Source: MVRV01 sp964646755
GTDB lineage: Bacteria > Desulfobacterota > Syntrophia > Syntrophales > Smithellaceae
Direction of reading: 5' to 3'
Assembly: GCA_964646755.1 (NCBI GenBank)
Contig: CAZYIE010000001.1
Coordinates: 62,001-126,000 of the forward strand
DNA length: 64,000 nucleotides
The first letter of the stretch is position 1. Each line of letters starts with the position of its first letter. Positions 54,685-63,438 of this stretch are shown here, piece by piece. The position numbers were made by a program, and so were the translations under genes. The notes under the pieces were generated by a model. The model was not told the origin of the DNA and did no database searches. It saw only the letters and a program-made list of their open reading frames with translations.

Positions 54685-55890
54685 ATGGCTAATGGAATAA
54701 GAAATAAAGTAGCAATACTCGGCATGGGTTGCACACGCTTTGGCGAACGATGGGAGTCCGGCGCCGAGGATCTGATGGTGGAAGCCTTCACGGAGTGTCT
54801 TGCCGATGCAGGAATTGAAAAAAAGGCGATTGAGGCCTGTTTCTATGGGATTCATTACGATGAGCTGAGCATGGGGAAATCAGCCCTGCCGGTGTCCATT
54901 ACACTGAAACTTCCCTATATACCAGTGACACGTCTTGATAATTACTGCGCCACGGGTACGGAAGCCTTCCGGGCAGCCTGTTATGCCGTAGCGTCGGGCG
55001 CCTGCGATATTGCTCTCGCTATCGGGGTTGAGAAGTTAAAGGACACAGGTTATGGGGGCCTGCCGATTGCCAGTTCAGGAGGCGCGACTGCCTTTTTGAA
55101 TGGGGCGAACCTAACGGCACCCGGCATGTTTGCCACCATTGCCACTGCATACAGCGCGAAATATGATATTCCCATGGATAAAATCAAAGATGCCATTGCC
55201 CATGTCTCTGTCAAGAGCCACAAGAACGGAGCATTAAACCCACGAGCCCATCTGCGGTCATTGGTTACGATGGAGCAGGTTAAGGCAGCGCCAATGATTG
55301 CATATCCCCTGGGGCTCTTTGACTGTTGTGGAGTCAGCGACGGGTCGGCCGCGGCCATTGTAACAACACCCGAGATCGCTAAAAGCCTTAAGAAAAACCA
55401 GGATCTCGTGCTGGTCAAGTCCCTTCAGATAGTCGGAAGTTCGGGCGAAGAAGAAACATATAACACTTGGGATGGATCGCATATAAAGACAACGGGTATA
55501 GCGGCGACCAGAGCCTACGCAGAAGCTGGAATCAAAAATCCCCGTGAAGAACTTAGCATGATGGATGTCCATGACTGCTTCTCTATTACTGAGTTTGTCA
55601 CTATGGAAGACCTTCATATCTCCCCAAGGGGCGGCGCCTATGAAGATGTCATGAGTGGCTTTTATGATCTCGATGGCCGGATTCCCTGTCAGATAGACGG
55701 TGGACTCAAGTGCTTTGGCCATCCTATCGGAGCCTCCGGATTGAGGATGATCTATGCCATGTACGAACAGCTTCTGGATAGGGTGCCTGAGAATAGGAAA
55801 ATCAAGAACGCTCGGATTGGCCTGACGCATAATCTCGGTGGATTGCCATGGCGCAATGTTTGTTCCATTTCGATCGTAGGGAAAGAATAA
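54685..55890 (+). CDS. thiolase of the archaeal/SCP2 type, partner of the HMGCS-DUF35 fusion
   Basis: A 401-residue thiolase-fold protein with Cys91 in DNYCATGTEAFRAACYA, MMDVHDCFSITEFVTMEDL (His-Asp box of SCP2/archaeal thiolases) and GGLKCFGHPIGASGLRMIYA. The start ATG follows the upstream stop with no spacer, indicating translational coupling and a complex with the DUF35 fusion. It could be an acetoacetyl-CoA thiolase or an Ltp2-like retro-aldolase; the presence of both Cys and His leaves thiolysis possible. Confidence 0.9.
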   Translation: MANGIRNKVAILGMGCTRFGERWESGAEDLMVEAFTECLADAGIEKKAIEACFYGIHYDELSMGKSALPVSITLKLPYIPVTRLDNYCATGTEAFRAACYAVASGACDIALAIGVEKLKDTGYGGLPIASSGGATAFLNGANLTAPGMFATIATAYSAKYDIPMDKIKDAIAHVSVKSHKNGALNPRAHLRSLVTMEQVKAAPMIAYPLGLFDCCGVSDGSAAAIVTTPEIAKSLKKNQDLVLVKSLQIVGSSGEEETYNTWDGSHIKTTGIAATRAYAEAGIKNPREELSMMDVHDCFSITEFVTMEDLHISPRGGAYEDVMSGFYDLDGRIPCQIDGGLKCFGHPIGASGLRMIYAMYEQLLDRVPENRKIKNARIGLTHNLGGLPWRNVCSISIVGKE

Positions 55891-56234
55891 AGATTCCATG
55901 ATGCTGAAATGAATAGCAAGGGATCGGTTGCCTCCCGTTCCTTCTTCTTTCCTGTCCCTTGCTCGGCATACCTATATGGATACAGATTATTTTTCGTCCC
56001 GCGTTCCTTTTTGGAGAACGCGTTTTCGAAAAGCTATAAACTGTTAAATGCAGCTTTCTTGGAATCCGATGCAACAGCAGGTTTGGTAGTGTTTCTAGCT
56101 GCCGTCAGCCGGAGCTTTTAGGGGTATGTATGGAAGCTTAACATTTTTTCCGTCATTTGTCGGGGCGGGGACAGCCAGTTATTTTGCTGATGGCACGGTG
56201 CAGGTTTATTTACTTGAAAAAGAAAACAAGTTTG

Positions 56235-56414
56235 GGGTGCAGCACCGGATACTATACTTCGCGAAAACTAGCAGTTCATAGCTGAGAAGAATATTGGCGC
56301 TGTGTCCGCGGTTGAGAAAGGAAGAATCATTGGGATTTTTTCAGAACGAAGAAAGTCCGTCATGTAAACTCGGAAAATACCGTGGAAGAATGTATGGCAA
56401 TTACGGCAGCATAA
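56235..56414 (+). pseudogene. degenerate CBS-domain protein
   Basis: The plus strand reads GAAPDTILREN, an in-frame TAG, QFIAEKNIGAVSAVEKGRI and IGIFSERR, matching the first CBS domain of small CBS-pair proteins. After a frame change SENTVEECMAITAA follows, the start of the second CBS domain, and a TAA at 56412-56414. At least one stop and one frameshift make it a pseudogene. The rest of 55891-56456 holds only a weak inverted repeat (AGCAAGGGA/TCCCTTGCT, 55915-55963). Confidence 0.6.
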
Positions 56415-56456
56415 ATTAGGTTCTATTTTAATATTATTTCTAATTGGAGAAACAAA

Positions 56457-58358
56457 ATGGCAAACACGTTAAAGTATAAGGAAGTCTATGAGAAATCGAT
56501 CCATCACCCGGATATTTTCTGGGGTGAAGCCGCTAATGATATCAGCTGGTTTAAGTTATGGGATAAAGTTCTCGATGACAGCAATGAACCTTTCTACAAG
56601 TGGTTTGTAGGTGGTGAATTAAATACTTGCTATAATACTCTCGACTATCAGGTGGAATCAGGCAGAAAAGACCAGATAGCCATTATTTACGACAGCCCGG
56701 TCACTGATATTGTCAAAAAAATCACCTATGGTGAGCTTCTCGACAGTGTAGCCCGATTCGCCGGGGCGCTGGCAGGCTTGGGAGTCATGAAGGGTGACAC
56801 AGTCATTATCTATATGCCGATGATACCGGAGGCAGTGGTGGCGATGCTGGCCTGTGCCAGGATCGGGGCTGTCCATTCCGTCGTCTTCGGTGGGTTTGCC
56901 CCGAACGAACTGGCCATCCGCATTGACGACGCGAAACCGAAAGTCATCATTTCCGCCTCCTGCGGCATTGAAGGCAAAAAAGTTCTTGCTTACAAGCCGC
57001 TTCTGGATGAAGCGATTAAAATTGCCACACATAAACCGGAAAAGTGCATCATCTATCAACGCCCGCAGGTGAAGGCGGACTTGATTGCAGGTCGGGATCT
57101 GGAATGGGAAGACCTGGTCAGGAGCGCAAAAGCTGTCGCCTGTGTGCCGGTAGCTTCAACCGATCCACTCTACATTCTTTACACATCGGGCACAACTGGC
57201 AAGCCCAAAGGCGTGATGCGAGACAACGGTGGCCATTCAGTTGCCTTGAAATGGTCGATGAAGCATATCTATGATATCAAGCCAGGTGAAGTGTTTTGGG
57301 CGGCCTCCGACGTTGGCTGGGTCGTGGGCCATTCCTATATTGTTTATGCACCCCTGCTTTATGGCTGTACCACGATTCTGTATGAAGGCAAGCCTGTAGG
57401 AACCCCTGATCCCGGGGCATTCTGGCGCGTGATCTCCCAGCACAATGTTTCCATTTTGTTTACGGCGCCGACGGCTTTCCGCGCCATCAAAAAAGAAGAC
57501 CCCAATGGTAAGTATCTGAAAAATTACGACATCGCCTGTCTGAGATATCTGTTCCTGGCGGGTGAGAGGCTCGATCCCGATACATATCACTGGGCGCACG
57601 ACATGCTGAATATTCCCGTTGTCGATCACTGGTGGCAGACTGAAACCGGCTGGCCGATCGCCGCGAACTGCATGGGTATTGAACCTTTCCCTATCAAAGC
57701 CGGATCGCCTACCAAACCGGTTCCCGGCTATAACGTTCAGATTCATGATCAGGACGGCAAAACGCTGCCTAACGGCGAGGAAGGCGCTGTGGTGATCAAA
57801 CTACCACTGCCGCCCGGTTGCCTCCCCACGCTATGGAAAGACGACAAGCGCTATCTGGAGTATGTCACCGAAAGGCCGGGCTACTATGTTACCGGTGACG
57901 GCGGCCGCTTCGATCTGGATGGCTATATTTACATCATGGGGCGGATCGACGACGTGATCAACGTGGCCGGCCACAGGCTTTCCACAGGATCCATGGAAGA
58001 AATCGTTTCCAAACACAAGGACGTGGCAGAATGCGCCGTGTTGGGCGCGGATGATCAGCTCAAAGGCCAGGTGCCGGTGGGCTTTGTTGTTTTGAAAGCC
58101 GGCGTGGATCGTCAACCCGAGGAAATCATCAAGGAACTGGTGCAGATGGTGCGCAATGAACTGGGGGCGCTGGCTTGCTTTAAAGAAGCTGCCATAGTCA
58201 AGGCGTTGCCCAAGACCCGTTCCGGTAAAATCCTGCGGAGCACCATGCGCAAAATTGTGGACGGCAAAGATTATGTCGTTCCATCCACCATTGACGATCC
58301 TGAAGTGCTGCCGGCCATTGCCCAATCGGCAAAGGCGATCGGCTACGGGAAACGATGA
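56457..58358 (+). CDS. propionyl-CoA synthetase-like acyl-CoA synthetase (PrpE/ACS family)
   Basis: The 633-residue length and N-terminal region (HHPDIFWGEAANDISWFKLW) fit the ACS/PrpE branch. Motifs are VVFGGFAPNELAIRIDDAKP near residue 143, ILYTSGTTGKPKGVMRDNGG near 239, DHWWQTETGWPIAAN near 392 (the Trp that restricts the acyl pocket in ACS), GRIDDVINVAGHRLSTG near 500 and the acetylatable lysine in PKTRSGKILRS near 586. It activates a short-chain acid (acetate, propionate or similar). It may handle a C2-C4 product of the pathway. Confidence 0.9.
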   Translation: MANTLKYKEVYEKSIHHPDIFWGEAANDISWFKLWDKVLDDSNEPFYKWFVGGELNTCYNTLDYQVESGRKDQIAIIYDSPVTDIVKKITYGELLDSVARFAGALAGLGVMKGDTVIIYMPMIPEAVVAMLACARIGAVHSVVFGGFAPNELAIRIDDAKPKVIISASCGIEGKKVLAYKPLLDEAIKIATHKPEKCIIYQRPQVKADLIAGRDLEWEDLVRSAKAVACVPVASTDPLYILYTSGTTGKPKGVMRDNGGHSVALKWSMKHIYDIKPGEVFWAASDVGWVVGHSYIVYAPLLYGCTTILYEGKPVGTPDPGAFWRVISQHNVSILFTAPTAFRAIKKEDPNGKYLKNYDIACLRYLFLAGERLDPDTYHWAHDMLNIPVVDHWWQTETGWPIAANCMGIEPFPIKAGSPTKPVPGYNVQIHDQDGKTLPNGEEGAVVIKLPLPPGCLPTLWKDDKRYLEYVTERPGYYVTGDGGRFDLDGYIYIMGRIDDVINVAGHRLSTGSMEEIVSKHKDVAECAVLGADDQLKGQVPVGFVVLKAGVDRQPEEIIKELVQMVRNELGALACFKEAAIVKALPKTRSGKILRSTMRKIVDGKDYVVPSTIDDPEVLPAIAQSAKAIGYGKR

Positions 58359-58537
58359 CTTAAGATAAAGATTATTCATAAACGGTATGACATTTTAACC
58401 AATATGATCGATCACGACGTATGGGATCCAAGACCAAAAGTTTTGTCAGAAAAGGCAGATGCAGAATGTTCATACAGCGAAGGCAGCCTGCATGGAAAGA
58501 ATTTTCAACAGCGACATTATTCAAGGAGAAATACTTT

Positions 58538-59680
58538 ATGGATATTATTCATTACTCAGCAGAGCACATTATTTTCAGAGATTCACTGCGAAATTATCTT
58601 AAAGCAAAAGTCACTCCCTTTGCCGATGAGTGGGAAGAAGCGGGTATTGTTCCGAGAAGTGCATGGAAAGGAATGGGGGAGCAGGGATTCCTTGGTACGT
58701 GTGTTCCGGAGGAATATGGCGGTTCCGGAGCAGATTTCTTATACTCAGTCATTGTTTCTGAAGAAATGGTAATAACCGGGCAAGGCGGTCTTATGGCATC
58801 TCTCCATTCCGACATTGTTGTCCCCTATATACTGTCCTATGCATCAGAGGAACAGAAGAGAAAATATCTACCAGGATGCGTATCTGGGGATATTATTACA
58901 GCTGTTGCGATGACAGAACCCAACACTGGCAGCGATCTGGCGGCAATCAAAACAACAGCAAAGGAAAATGGTAACGGAATAGTTATTGATGGACAGAAGA
59001 CATTCATCAGCAATGGCATAAACAGCGATCTTGTAGTTGTTGCCGCCAGGGATCCTATGATCGAGGACGCATACAGCGCGATTGACCTCTATCTGGTGGA
59101 AGCGGGCACCCCGGGATTCGAAAAGGGGAAGAAGATAAAAAAAATTGGTCTTCACAGTCAGGATACGTCAGAAATGTATTTCAGCGATTGCTTTATTCCC
59201 AAGACGAACCGGCTGGGTGCAAAAGGAAGTGGTTTCAAGATTCTAATGGAGAAGCTCCAACAGGAACGTCTGGTATGTGCCATTGGCGCTGTGGCCAGTG
59301 CGGAGATGATCCTGGCATTTACCATCACATACTGCAAGGAAAGAAAGGCTTTTGGAAAACCCATCTCAAAATTTCAAAACACTCAATTTGAAATTGCAGA
59401 AATGGCAACGGAAATCAAGCTGGGGAAAACTTTTGTCGACAAGCTGGTGATGGATCATATGGAAAATAAAAATGTCGTTATGGAAGTATCCATGGCGAAA
59501 TATTGGACGACAGAAATGGTCTGCCGTGTCGCTGATCGCTGTCTTCAGTTATTTGGAGGATATGGATATTGTGAGGAATATCCCATTGCGCGGGCTTGGC
59601 GAGATACGCGAGTCACCCGTATCTACGCCGGTTCTAATGAGATCATGAGGAATATAATTGCAAAATCAATGGGCTTGTAA
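58538..59680 (+). CDS. acyl-CoA dehydrogenase
   Basis: A full ACAD of 380 residues starting at the ATG at 58538, which follows AAGGAG; longer in-frame extensions upstream have no ribosome site. It shows VPEEYGGSGADFLYS, VAMTEPNTGSDLAAIKTT, GQKTFISNGINSDLVV and LFGGYGYCEEYPIARAWRD with the presumed catalytic Glu, then GSNEIMRNIIAKS. It is a close paralogue of the dehydrogenase in the ketosynthase operon at 27386. It should catalyse the first beta-oxidation step of the activated substrate with electron transfer to ETF. Confidence 0.93.
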   Translation: MDIIHYSAEHIIFRDSLRNYLKAKVTPFADEWEEAGIVPRSAWKGMGEQGFLGTCVPEEYGGSGADFLYSVIVSEEMVITGQGGLMASLHSDIVVPYILSYASEEQKRKYLPGCVSGDIITAVAMTEPNTGSDLAAIKTTAKENGNGIVIDGQKTFISNGINSDLVVVAARDPMIEDAYSAIDLYLVEAGTPGFEKGKKIKKIGLHSQDTSEMYFSDCFIPKTNRLGAKGSGFKILMEKLQQERLVCAIGAVASAEMILAFTITYCKERKAFGKPISKFQNTQFEIAEMATEIKLGKTFVDKLVMDHMENKNVVMEVSMAKYWTTEMVCRVADRCLQLFGGYGYCEEYPIARAWRDTRVTRIYAGSNEIMRNIIAKSMGL

Positions 59681-59932
59681 ATTGCAGAATTTTACAGATT
59701 CAAGATAAAAAGATCAGTGCCCCGGAAGCTGGTTGAGATCAATCTGCTGCTGGTGCACAGGTTCATGCGCTTAGACTACGTTAAATGAGAGGGCACTTAT
59801 TACAGCGCATACCGTAGTGATTCAAAGCAGACAAATAAGATAAAGCAGGATGAGCAGTATAAAGATATTTCAATTAATAAATTATGAACGAGATTTGTTT
59901 TTGATGGCAATAGAAGACTTCGGAGGTAAAAA

Positions 59933-60394
59933 ATGAACCAGGAAGAACGCCGGGAACATATAAAGCTAGTGGAAGAAACCATTCCAATTATTCAGAAAAT
60001 GGGCATTAAAGTGCTTGAGTTCAGAGAGTGTTATGCCAAACTCATGTTGCCCATGGATAAAAATCTAAACCATATCGGAATTATTTATGCTGGTTCTCTC
60101 TTTACTCTTGGAGAAATATCTGGCGGTGCAATTTTCAATGCTGCCTTTGATAATAAAAAATTTTACCCTATTGTCAAGGATGCTGCCATTCGTTATAAGC
60201 GCATGGCAACAACGGATGTTACAGTAGAAGTCAAGATGACAGAAGAAGAAGCAGAAAAAATCTCTAAACAAGCAGAAAATGAAGGTAAAGCAGATTATTC
60301 CTTAAACCTTGAAATCAAAGACGCAAACGGGGAAATATGTTGCATCGTAACGGGTACTTGGCAGATCCGAAAGAGCAATATTGTTGTTTCATAG
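59933..60394 (+). CDS. hotdog thioesterase-like protein (YiiD_C/PaaI type)
   Basis: A 153-residue hotdog protein with LPMDKNLNHIGIIYAGSLFT near residue 42, where the N-H-x-G-x-x-x-A-G segment is the usual active-site helix start, and AAIRYKRMATTDVTVEVKM near 87. CGGAGGT precedes the ATG. It likely hydrolyses an acyl-CoA to relieve CoA limitation. It is the last intact gene of the catabolic block before a row of gene tails. Confidence 0.8.
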   Translation: MNQEERREHIKLVEETIPIIQKMGIKVLEFRECYAKLMLPMDKNLNHIGIIYAGSLFTLGEISGGAIFNAAFDNKKFYPIVKDAAIRYKRMATTDVTVEVKMTEEEAEKISKQAENEGKADYSLNLEIKDANGEICCIVTGTWQIRKSNIVVS

Positions 60395-60440
60395 AAAAAG
60401 ATTGAAACGATGAAGCCATCTCCGATGTTTCTTCTCTGGT

Positions 60441-60560
60441 TTAGTAGTCAACTTTATCGATACCTTTCAGGCCAAGAATCTTGCGTGCTTTGTCTGGAGT
60501 AGCTGGCTCTACGCCGACTTCTCTGGCGCTGCGGATGTCTTCGCCGATATTGAGGTGAAG
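60441..60560 (-). pseudogene. C-terminal fragment of a BKACE (3-keto-5-aminohexanoate cleavage) family protein
   Basis: Reading on the minus strand gives NIGEDIRSAREVGVEPATPD and then KARKILGLKGIDKVDY before TAA at 60441-60443. The ATPxxARxILGL ending is the standard C-terminus of BKACE proteins. The rest of the gene is gone. Confidence 0.55.
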
Positions 60561-60564
60561 CTAG

Positions 60565-60711
60565 CTAAGTACCTATGACGTACAGGAGGCGTTCAAGGCA
60601 TTCTTAGAAAAAAAGCCAACTAGTTTTCAAGGCAAGAAGTTTGCAAAATGGCCGAAAAATAGCTTATCGTGTTCTTATTGCCACTATCAGGATTTACCTA
60701 ATCTATCCTGA
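60565..60711 (+). pseudogene. C-terminal fragment of an enoyl-CoA hydratase/isomerase
   Basis: The plus strand reads YDVQEAFKAFLEKKPTSFQG followed by KKFAKWPKN and runs to a TGA at 60709-60711. EAxxAFLEKxxPxFxGK is the usual crotonase C-terminus. It abuts the BKACE tail in opposite orientation, so the 3' ends of two lost genes are joined here. Confidence 0.55.
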
Positions 60712-60774
60712 CAAAAGGCAGTGTCTAATATGAATCACGTCAAAGCGGTAAATCATATACATGAGGGAATAACA

Positions 60775-60801
60775 ATGAAATCATATAGCCATAAGGCCCG
60801 G
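60775..60801 (+). pseudogene. 5' part of a conserved small gene split by the IS21 element
   Basis: GAGGGA lies 8 bp before an ATG that opens MKSYSHKAR, and the IS then begins. Removing the IS and one copy of the CCCGG duplication joins this in frame to DKEMNTEIRSISGYY at 63439 onward, restoring a 112-residue protein. Confidence 0.65.
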
Positions 60802-60936
60802 ATGGCCACTTCAAAATCCCCCACCTGTGGCCGGGTCAAAATCCCCCACCTCAGGGTCGGCAGAACGGGGGTTAATTTAGTTTTTTTTCTTTTCTAATGC
60901 AAGTCTTTTAGAAGCCTCCTTGAGCCGGTAGCTCTT

Positions 60937-61650
60937 TCATTCAAATTTCAGAAGATGACCACGATGCAACAGACGGTCAAGAATCGCCGAAGCTGCCGCA
61001 TTGTCGCCAAGGAGTTTCCCCCAATCCTCAATCGGTCTGTTTGAAGTAATCAGAGAGCTTTTCCGGTGGCGATAGCGCTCCAGAATCACATCGAGTAGAT
61101 CATCGGCAGCGGTTTGCGGCAGACGTTTTTTCAGAAACAGATCATCGATTACCAAAAGATCGGCGCCGCAGAACAGCTTGAACAGTTTTTTGCGCCTTCC
61201 GGTTTGCGCAGCTTCAAAAATGTCTTCAAAGAAACACTGCGCTTCCCGGTAGGCCACCTGATAACCGGCCTGGATCGCAGCATGCGCAACCGCCTTGGCA
61301 ATGTGGCTTTTGCCGGTGCCCGGATGACCGATCAAAAGCGCATCGGCGGCATTCTGCACAAACTTTCCGCTGATCAACTCCAGAATCTCCTGCCTGGGGA
61401 GACGGGGATTATAAGACCAGTCAAAATCCTGCATAATCTTTCGTTCATCCAACCCGGAGCTGTGAAACCGCCGCTCAATCAAACGTGATTGCCGGCAGTC
61501 CAGTTCATCATGGACAAGCTGCGTCAGGACATCCAGAACGCTCATTGCTCCGCTTTGCTGCGCTTGCAGACATCGGGATTGCAGTGTTTGGGCCATGCCG
61601 TGCAAACGTAACGCCCGGAGTTGTTTTTCAACCTCTTCAATTGTTCTCAT
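60937..61650 (-). CDS. istB: IS21 family helper ATPase IstB
   Basis: A 237-residue AAA+ protein related to DnaC: LRALRLHGMAQTLQSRCLQA near the start, Walker A LLIGHPGTGKSHIAKAVAHA near residue 105, Walker B LLVIDDLFLKKR and sensor SSLITSNRPIEDW. It recruits and activates IstA at target DNA. I chose the ATG at 61650 behind AAAGGAG; it overlaps the istA stop by 14 bp, the usual coupled arrangement. Confidence 0.93.
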   Translation of the reverse strand: MRTIEEVEKQLRALRLHGMAQTLQSRCLQAQQSGAMSVLDVLTQLVHDELDCRQSRLIERRFHSSGLDERKIMQDFDWSYNPRLPRQEILELISGKFVQNAADALLIGHPGTGKSHIAKAVAHAAIQAGYQVAYREAQCFFEDIFEAAQTGRRKKLFKLFCGADLLVIDDLFLKKRLPQTAADDLLDVILERYRHRKSSLITSNRPIEDWGKLLGDNAAASAILDRLLHRGHLLKFE

Positions 61651-63274
61651 GATTTCTCCTTTCATTGCATTGTATGGGAGTTGTGCCGGCCGCGTGGATT
61701 TCAAAAAACAGCGCGTAGTCCTTCGGGGAACGAATGAGACGGTGCTCCTGGGTCAATGCCGCAGAAGATGCCTCCGGGGCGGCCGTTCTGTCTAAATCCT
61801 CAACCAGCCTGCGGATGATTCTGGAGGAAGAGATCCCCCGATCAAGGGCAATCCGGGCGGCCTGCTCAATATGGGCAGCACAGTGATGGCGGACAAGCGC
61901 CAGAATGCCCCGCATGCGGCGGTGTCCCGGACGGCCCTCACCCTCAAACAGCTGTTTGCACAGCTTTTCCGTACAGTGTCCGATTGCCGCAGCCTGAGCC
62001 AATAAATAACATGTCTGGCGGGACGGGTTGAAGATCCGGTCTTTTTCCTCCATCAAGACCATGCCCTTGCGGGTGCCCTTCATATGCCGACGCACAACTT
62101 CCATCGTTCTAGGATCAATGATTTCAATCTCGTGGTCATAAATGCGCACAATCACCTTTGTATGCAACCGGGCGGGCAATGCAGCGTAATAACAGTCATG
62201 GATCTGAATGGTGCCATCATCCTGCACCGTGCGTGTTTCCTGCGCAAAATAGGAGAAACTGTTGAGAGGCAGATTCCCCAGAAACGGCCTTTCTTTCTCA
62301 AACATCTCCTGGACCTGCCTTTTTGTTCGGCCGTGAATCCGTATGGCGGCCCAGCGCTCTTCCCAGTGCATCAGCCACTGGTTTTGCTCTTCGATGCTTT
62401 CAAACCGGCGACCCTTCAGCGCTGTATTCTGGGTGTGCTGGATCGCATTTTCAACGCTGCCCTTGCGATCGGGATCGGCCACACGGGCAGGATCAGCCAC
62501 GACACAGTAATGAGCCAGGACAGAGGCGTAAACCGGGTTTAGCTGTGGTTCATAAAGATCAGGCTTAATGACGCCTTCCTTTAAATTATCCAGAACCACA
62601 TATCGGGTAGTGCCGCCAAAATACCGGAAGGCCTCTTCATGCAGTTTGGCCCAGGTCACCTGGCTGGATTGCCAGACCACCTTTCGGAAACAGCGGCGTG
62701 AGTATTTTAGCGTCATGACAAACAATCGGGGACGACGGTATGTGTTTGTGCCGGGTTTGAGGGTGAGAGCGCCAAGACCGTAGTCCACCTGGGCTTCTTC
62801 TCCGGGCGGAAACTCCAGCCGGTCGTATTGGACGGGATCTTTTTTGCGCAGTGCGCGGCAAAACCGTTTTACGCTGTTGTATTTATGCTCGAAGGCAAAC
62901 CGCTCAACCAGGTCCTGATAAATGGAGATGGCATTGCGTCCCAGGCATACCTGCTGTTCGATCCAGGGGCGGTGCGGCTCACAGACTGAGCGTGCATGGG
63001 CCGGCATGAGTTCATCCTCGTCTGCCGACGAAGACACTGGAGACACCGGTGGCCGGGGTGGGGGATTTTGACCATTGTCACATTCGGAGCCGGTGGCCAC
63101 CCCGGGGGATTTTGAGATGCTGTCACCATCCTGCTTGTTACTTTCCGCCATACGGGCATATTTACGGATTGTCTTGCGATCTACGAGCACTTTGCGCTCG
63201 ATCTCGCGCTGACTGACTCCGTTGGTAAGTAGTGTAATTATCGCTGCTTTCTTGTTCGGTTGCAAAACGTTCAT
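61637..63274 (-). CDS. istA: IS21 family transposase IstA
   Basis: The 545-residue transposase has an N-terminal helix-turn-helix (VSQREIERKVLVDRKTIRKY), then a low-complexity Pro/Ser linker around residues 50-90. The DDE core follows: Asp in AQVDYGLGAL near 165, Asp in YVVLDNLKEGV near 230 and Glu in GSVENAIQHTQN near 275. A C-terminal beta-barrel region contains YYAALPARLHTKVIVRIYD. It cuts and joins the element ends. The linker is encoded by DNA that resembles the element's own terminal repeats. Confidence 0.93.
   Translation of the reverse strand: MNVLQPNKKAAIITLLTNGVSQREIERKVLVDRKTIRKYARMAESNKQDGDSISKSPGVATGSECDNGQNPPPRPPVSPVSSSADEDELMPAHARSVCEPHRPWIEQQVCLGRNAISIYQDLVERFAFEHKYNSVKRFCRALRKKDPVQYDRLEFPPGEEAQVDYGLGALTLKPGTNTYRRPRLFVMTLKYSRRCFRKVVWQSSQVTWAKLHEEAFRYFGGTTRYVVLDNLKEGVIKPDLYEPQLNPVYASVLAHYCVVADPARVADPDRKGSVENAIQHTQNTALKGRRFESIEEQNQWLMHWEERWAAIRIHGRTKRQVQEMFEKERPFLGNLPLNSFSYFAQETRTVQDDGTIQIHDCYYAALPARLHTKVIVRIYDHEIEIIDPRTMEVVRRHMKGTRKGMVLMEEKDRIFNPSRQTCYLLAQAAAIGHCTEKLCKQLFEGEGRPGHRRMRGILALVRHHCAAHIEQAARIALDRGISSSRIIRRLVEDLDRTAAPEASSAALTQEHRLIRSPKDYALFFEIHAAGTTPIQCNERRNHENN
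63047..63117. repeat. terminal-repeat-like sequences inside istA
   Basis: Two copies of GGTGGCC(A)CCCCGGGGGATTTT-like sequence (GGGTGGGGGATTTTGA at about 63057-63072 and GGTGGCCACCCCGGGGGA at about 63091-63108) lie within the linker-coding part of istA and match the IS ends. Confidence 0.7.
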
Positions 63275-63438
63275 CCTTTCTCATCCTCCCAGGTTCTGTT
63301 GCGAAATGGGAGTTTGTAACGTTCTGCTGACCGTTTGGGAAGCTGCTTTAAAAAGCCTGCTTTTCAGACCTCAAAAACAGCATGTGGGTGGGGGATTTTC
63401 AAGTGGCCACAGGTGGGGGATTTTGGGTGGCCACCCGG

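Larger units (their letters stand above)
60802..63433 (-). mobile_element. IS21-family insertion sequence
   Basis: The element carries istA and istB on the minus strand. Both ends have TGGCCAC followed by AAAATCCCCCACCTGTGGCC-type repeats: left at about 60803-60833 with a second AAAATCCCCCACC at 60838-60850, right at about 63384-63433. Multiple terminal repeats and TGG...CCA termini are typical of IS21. CCCGG flanks both sides (60797-60801 and 63434-63438), a 5-bp target duplication. Both transposition genes appear intact, so the element may be active. Confidence 0.88.

Noticed and set aside
55909..56121. A 70-codon ORF and an AGCAAGGGA/TCCCTTGCT inverted repeat after the thiolase.
   Set aside because: The ORF has no similarity to a known family and no ribosome site; the stem encloses a 31-nt loop without a T tract, so it is not a convincing terminator.
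59681..59932. A possible coding scrap (VPRKLVEINLLL...) before the hotdog gene.
   Set aside because: There are too few residues and no family match, so it cannot be distinguished from chance.
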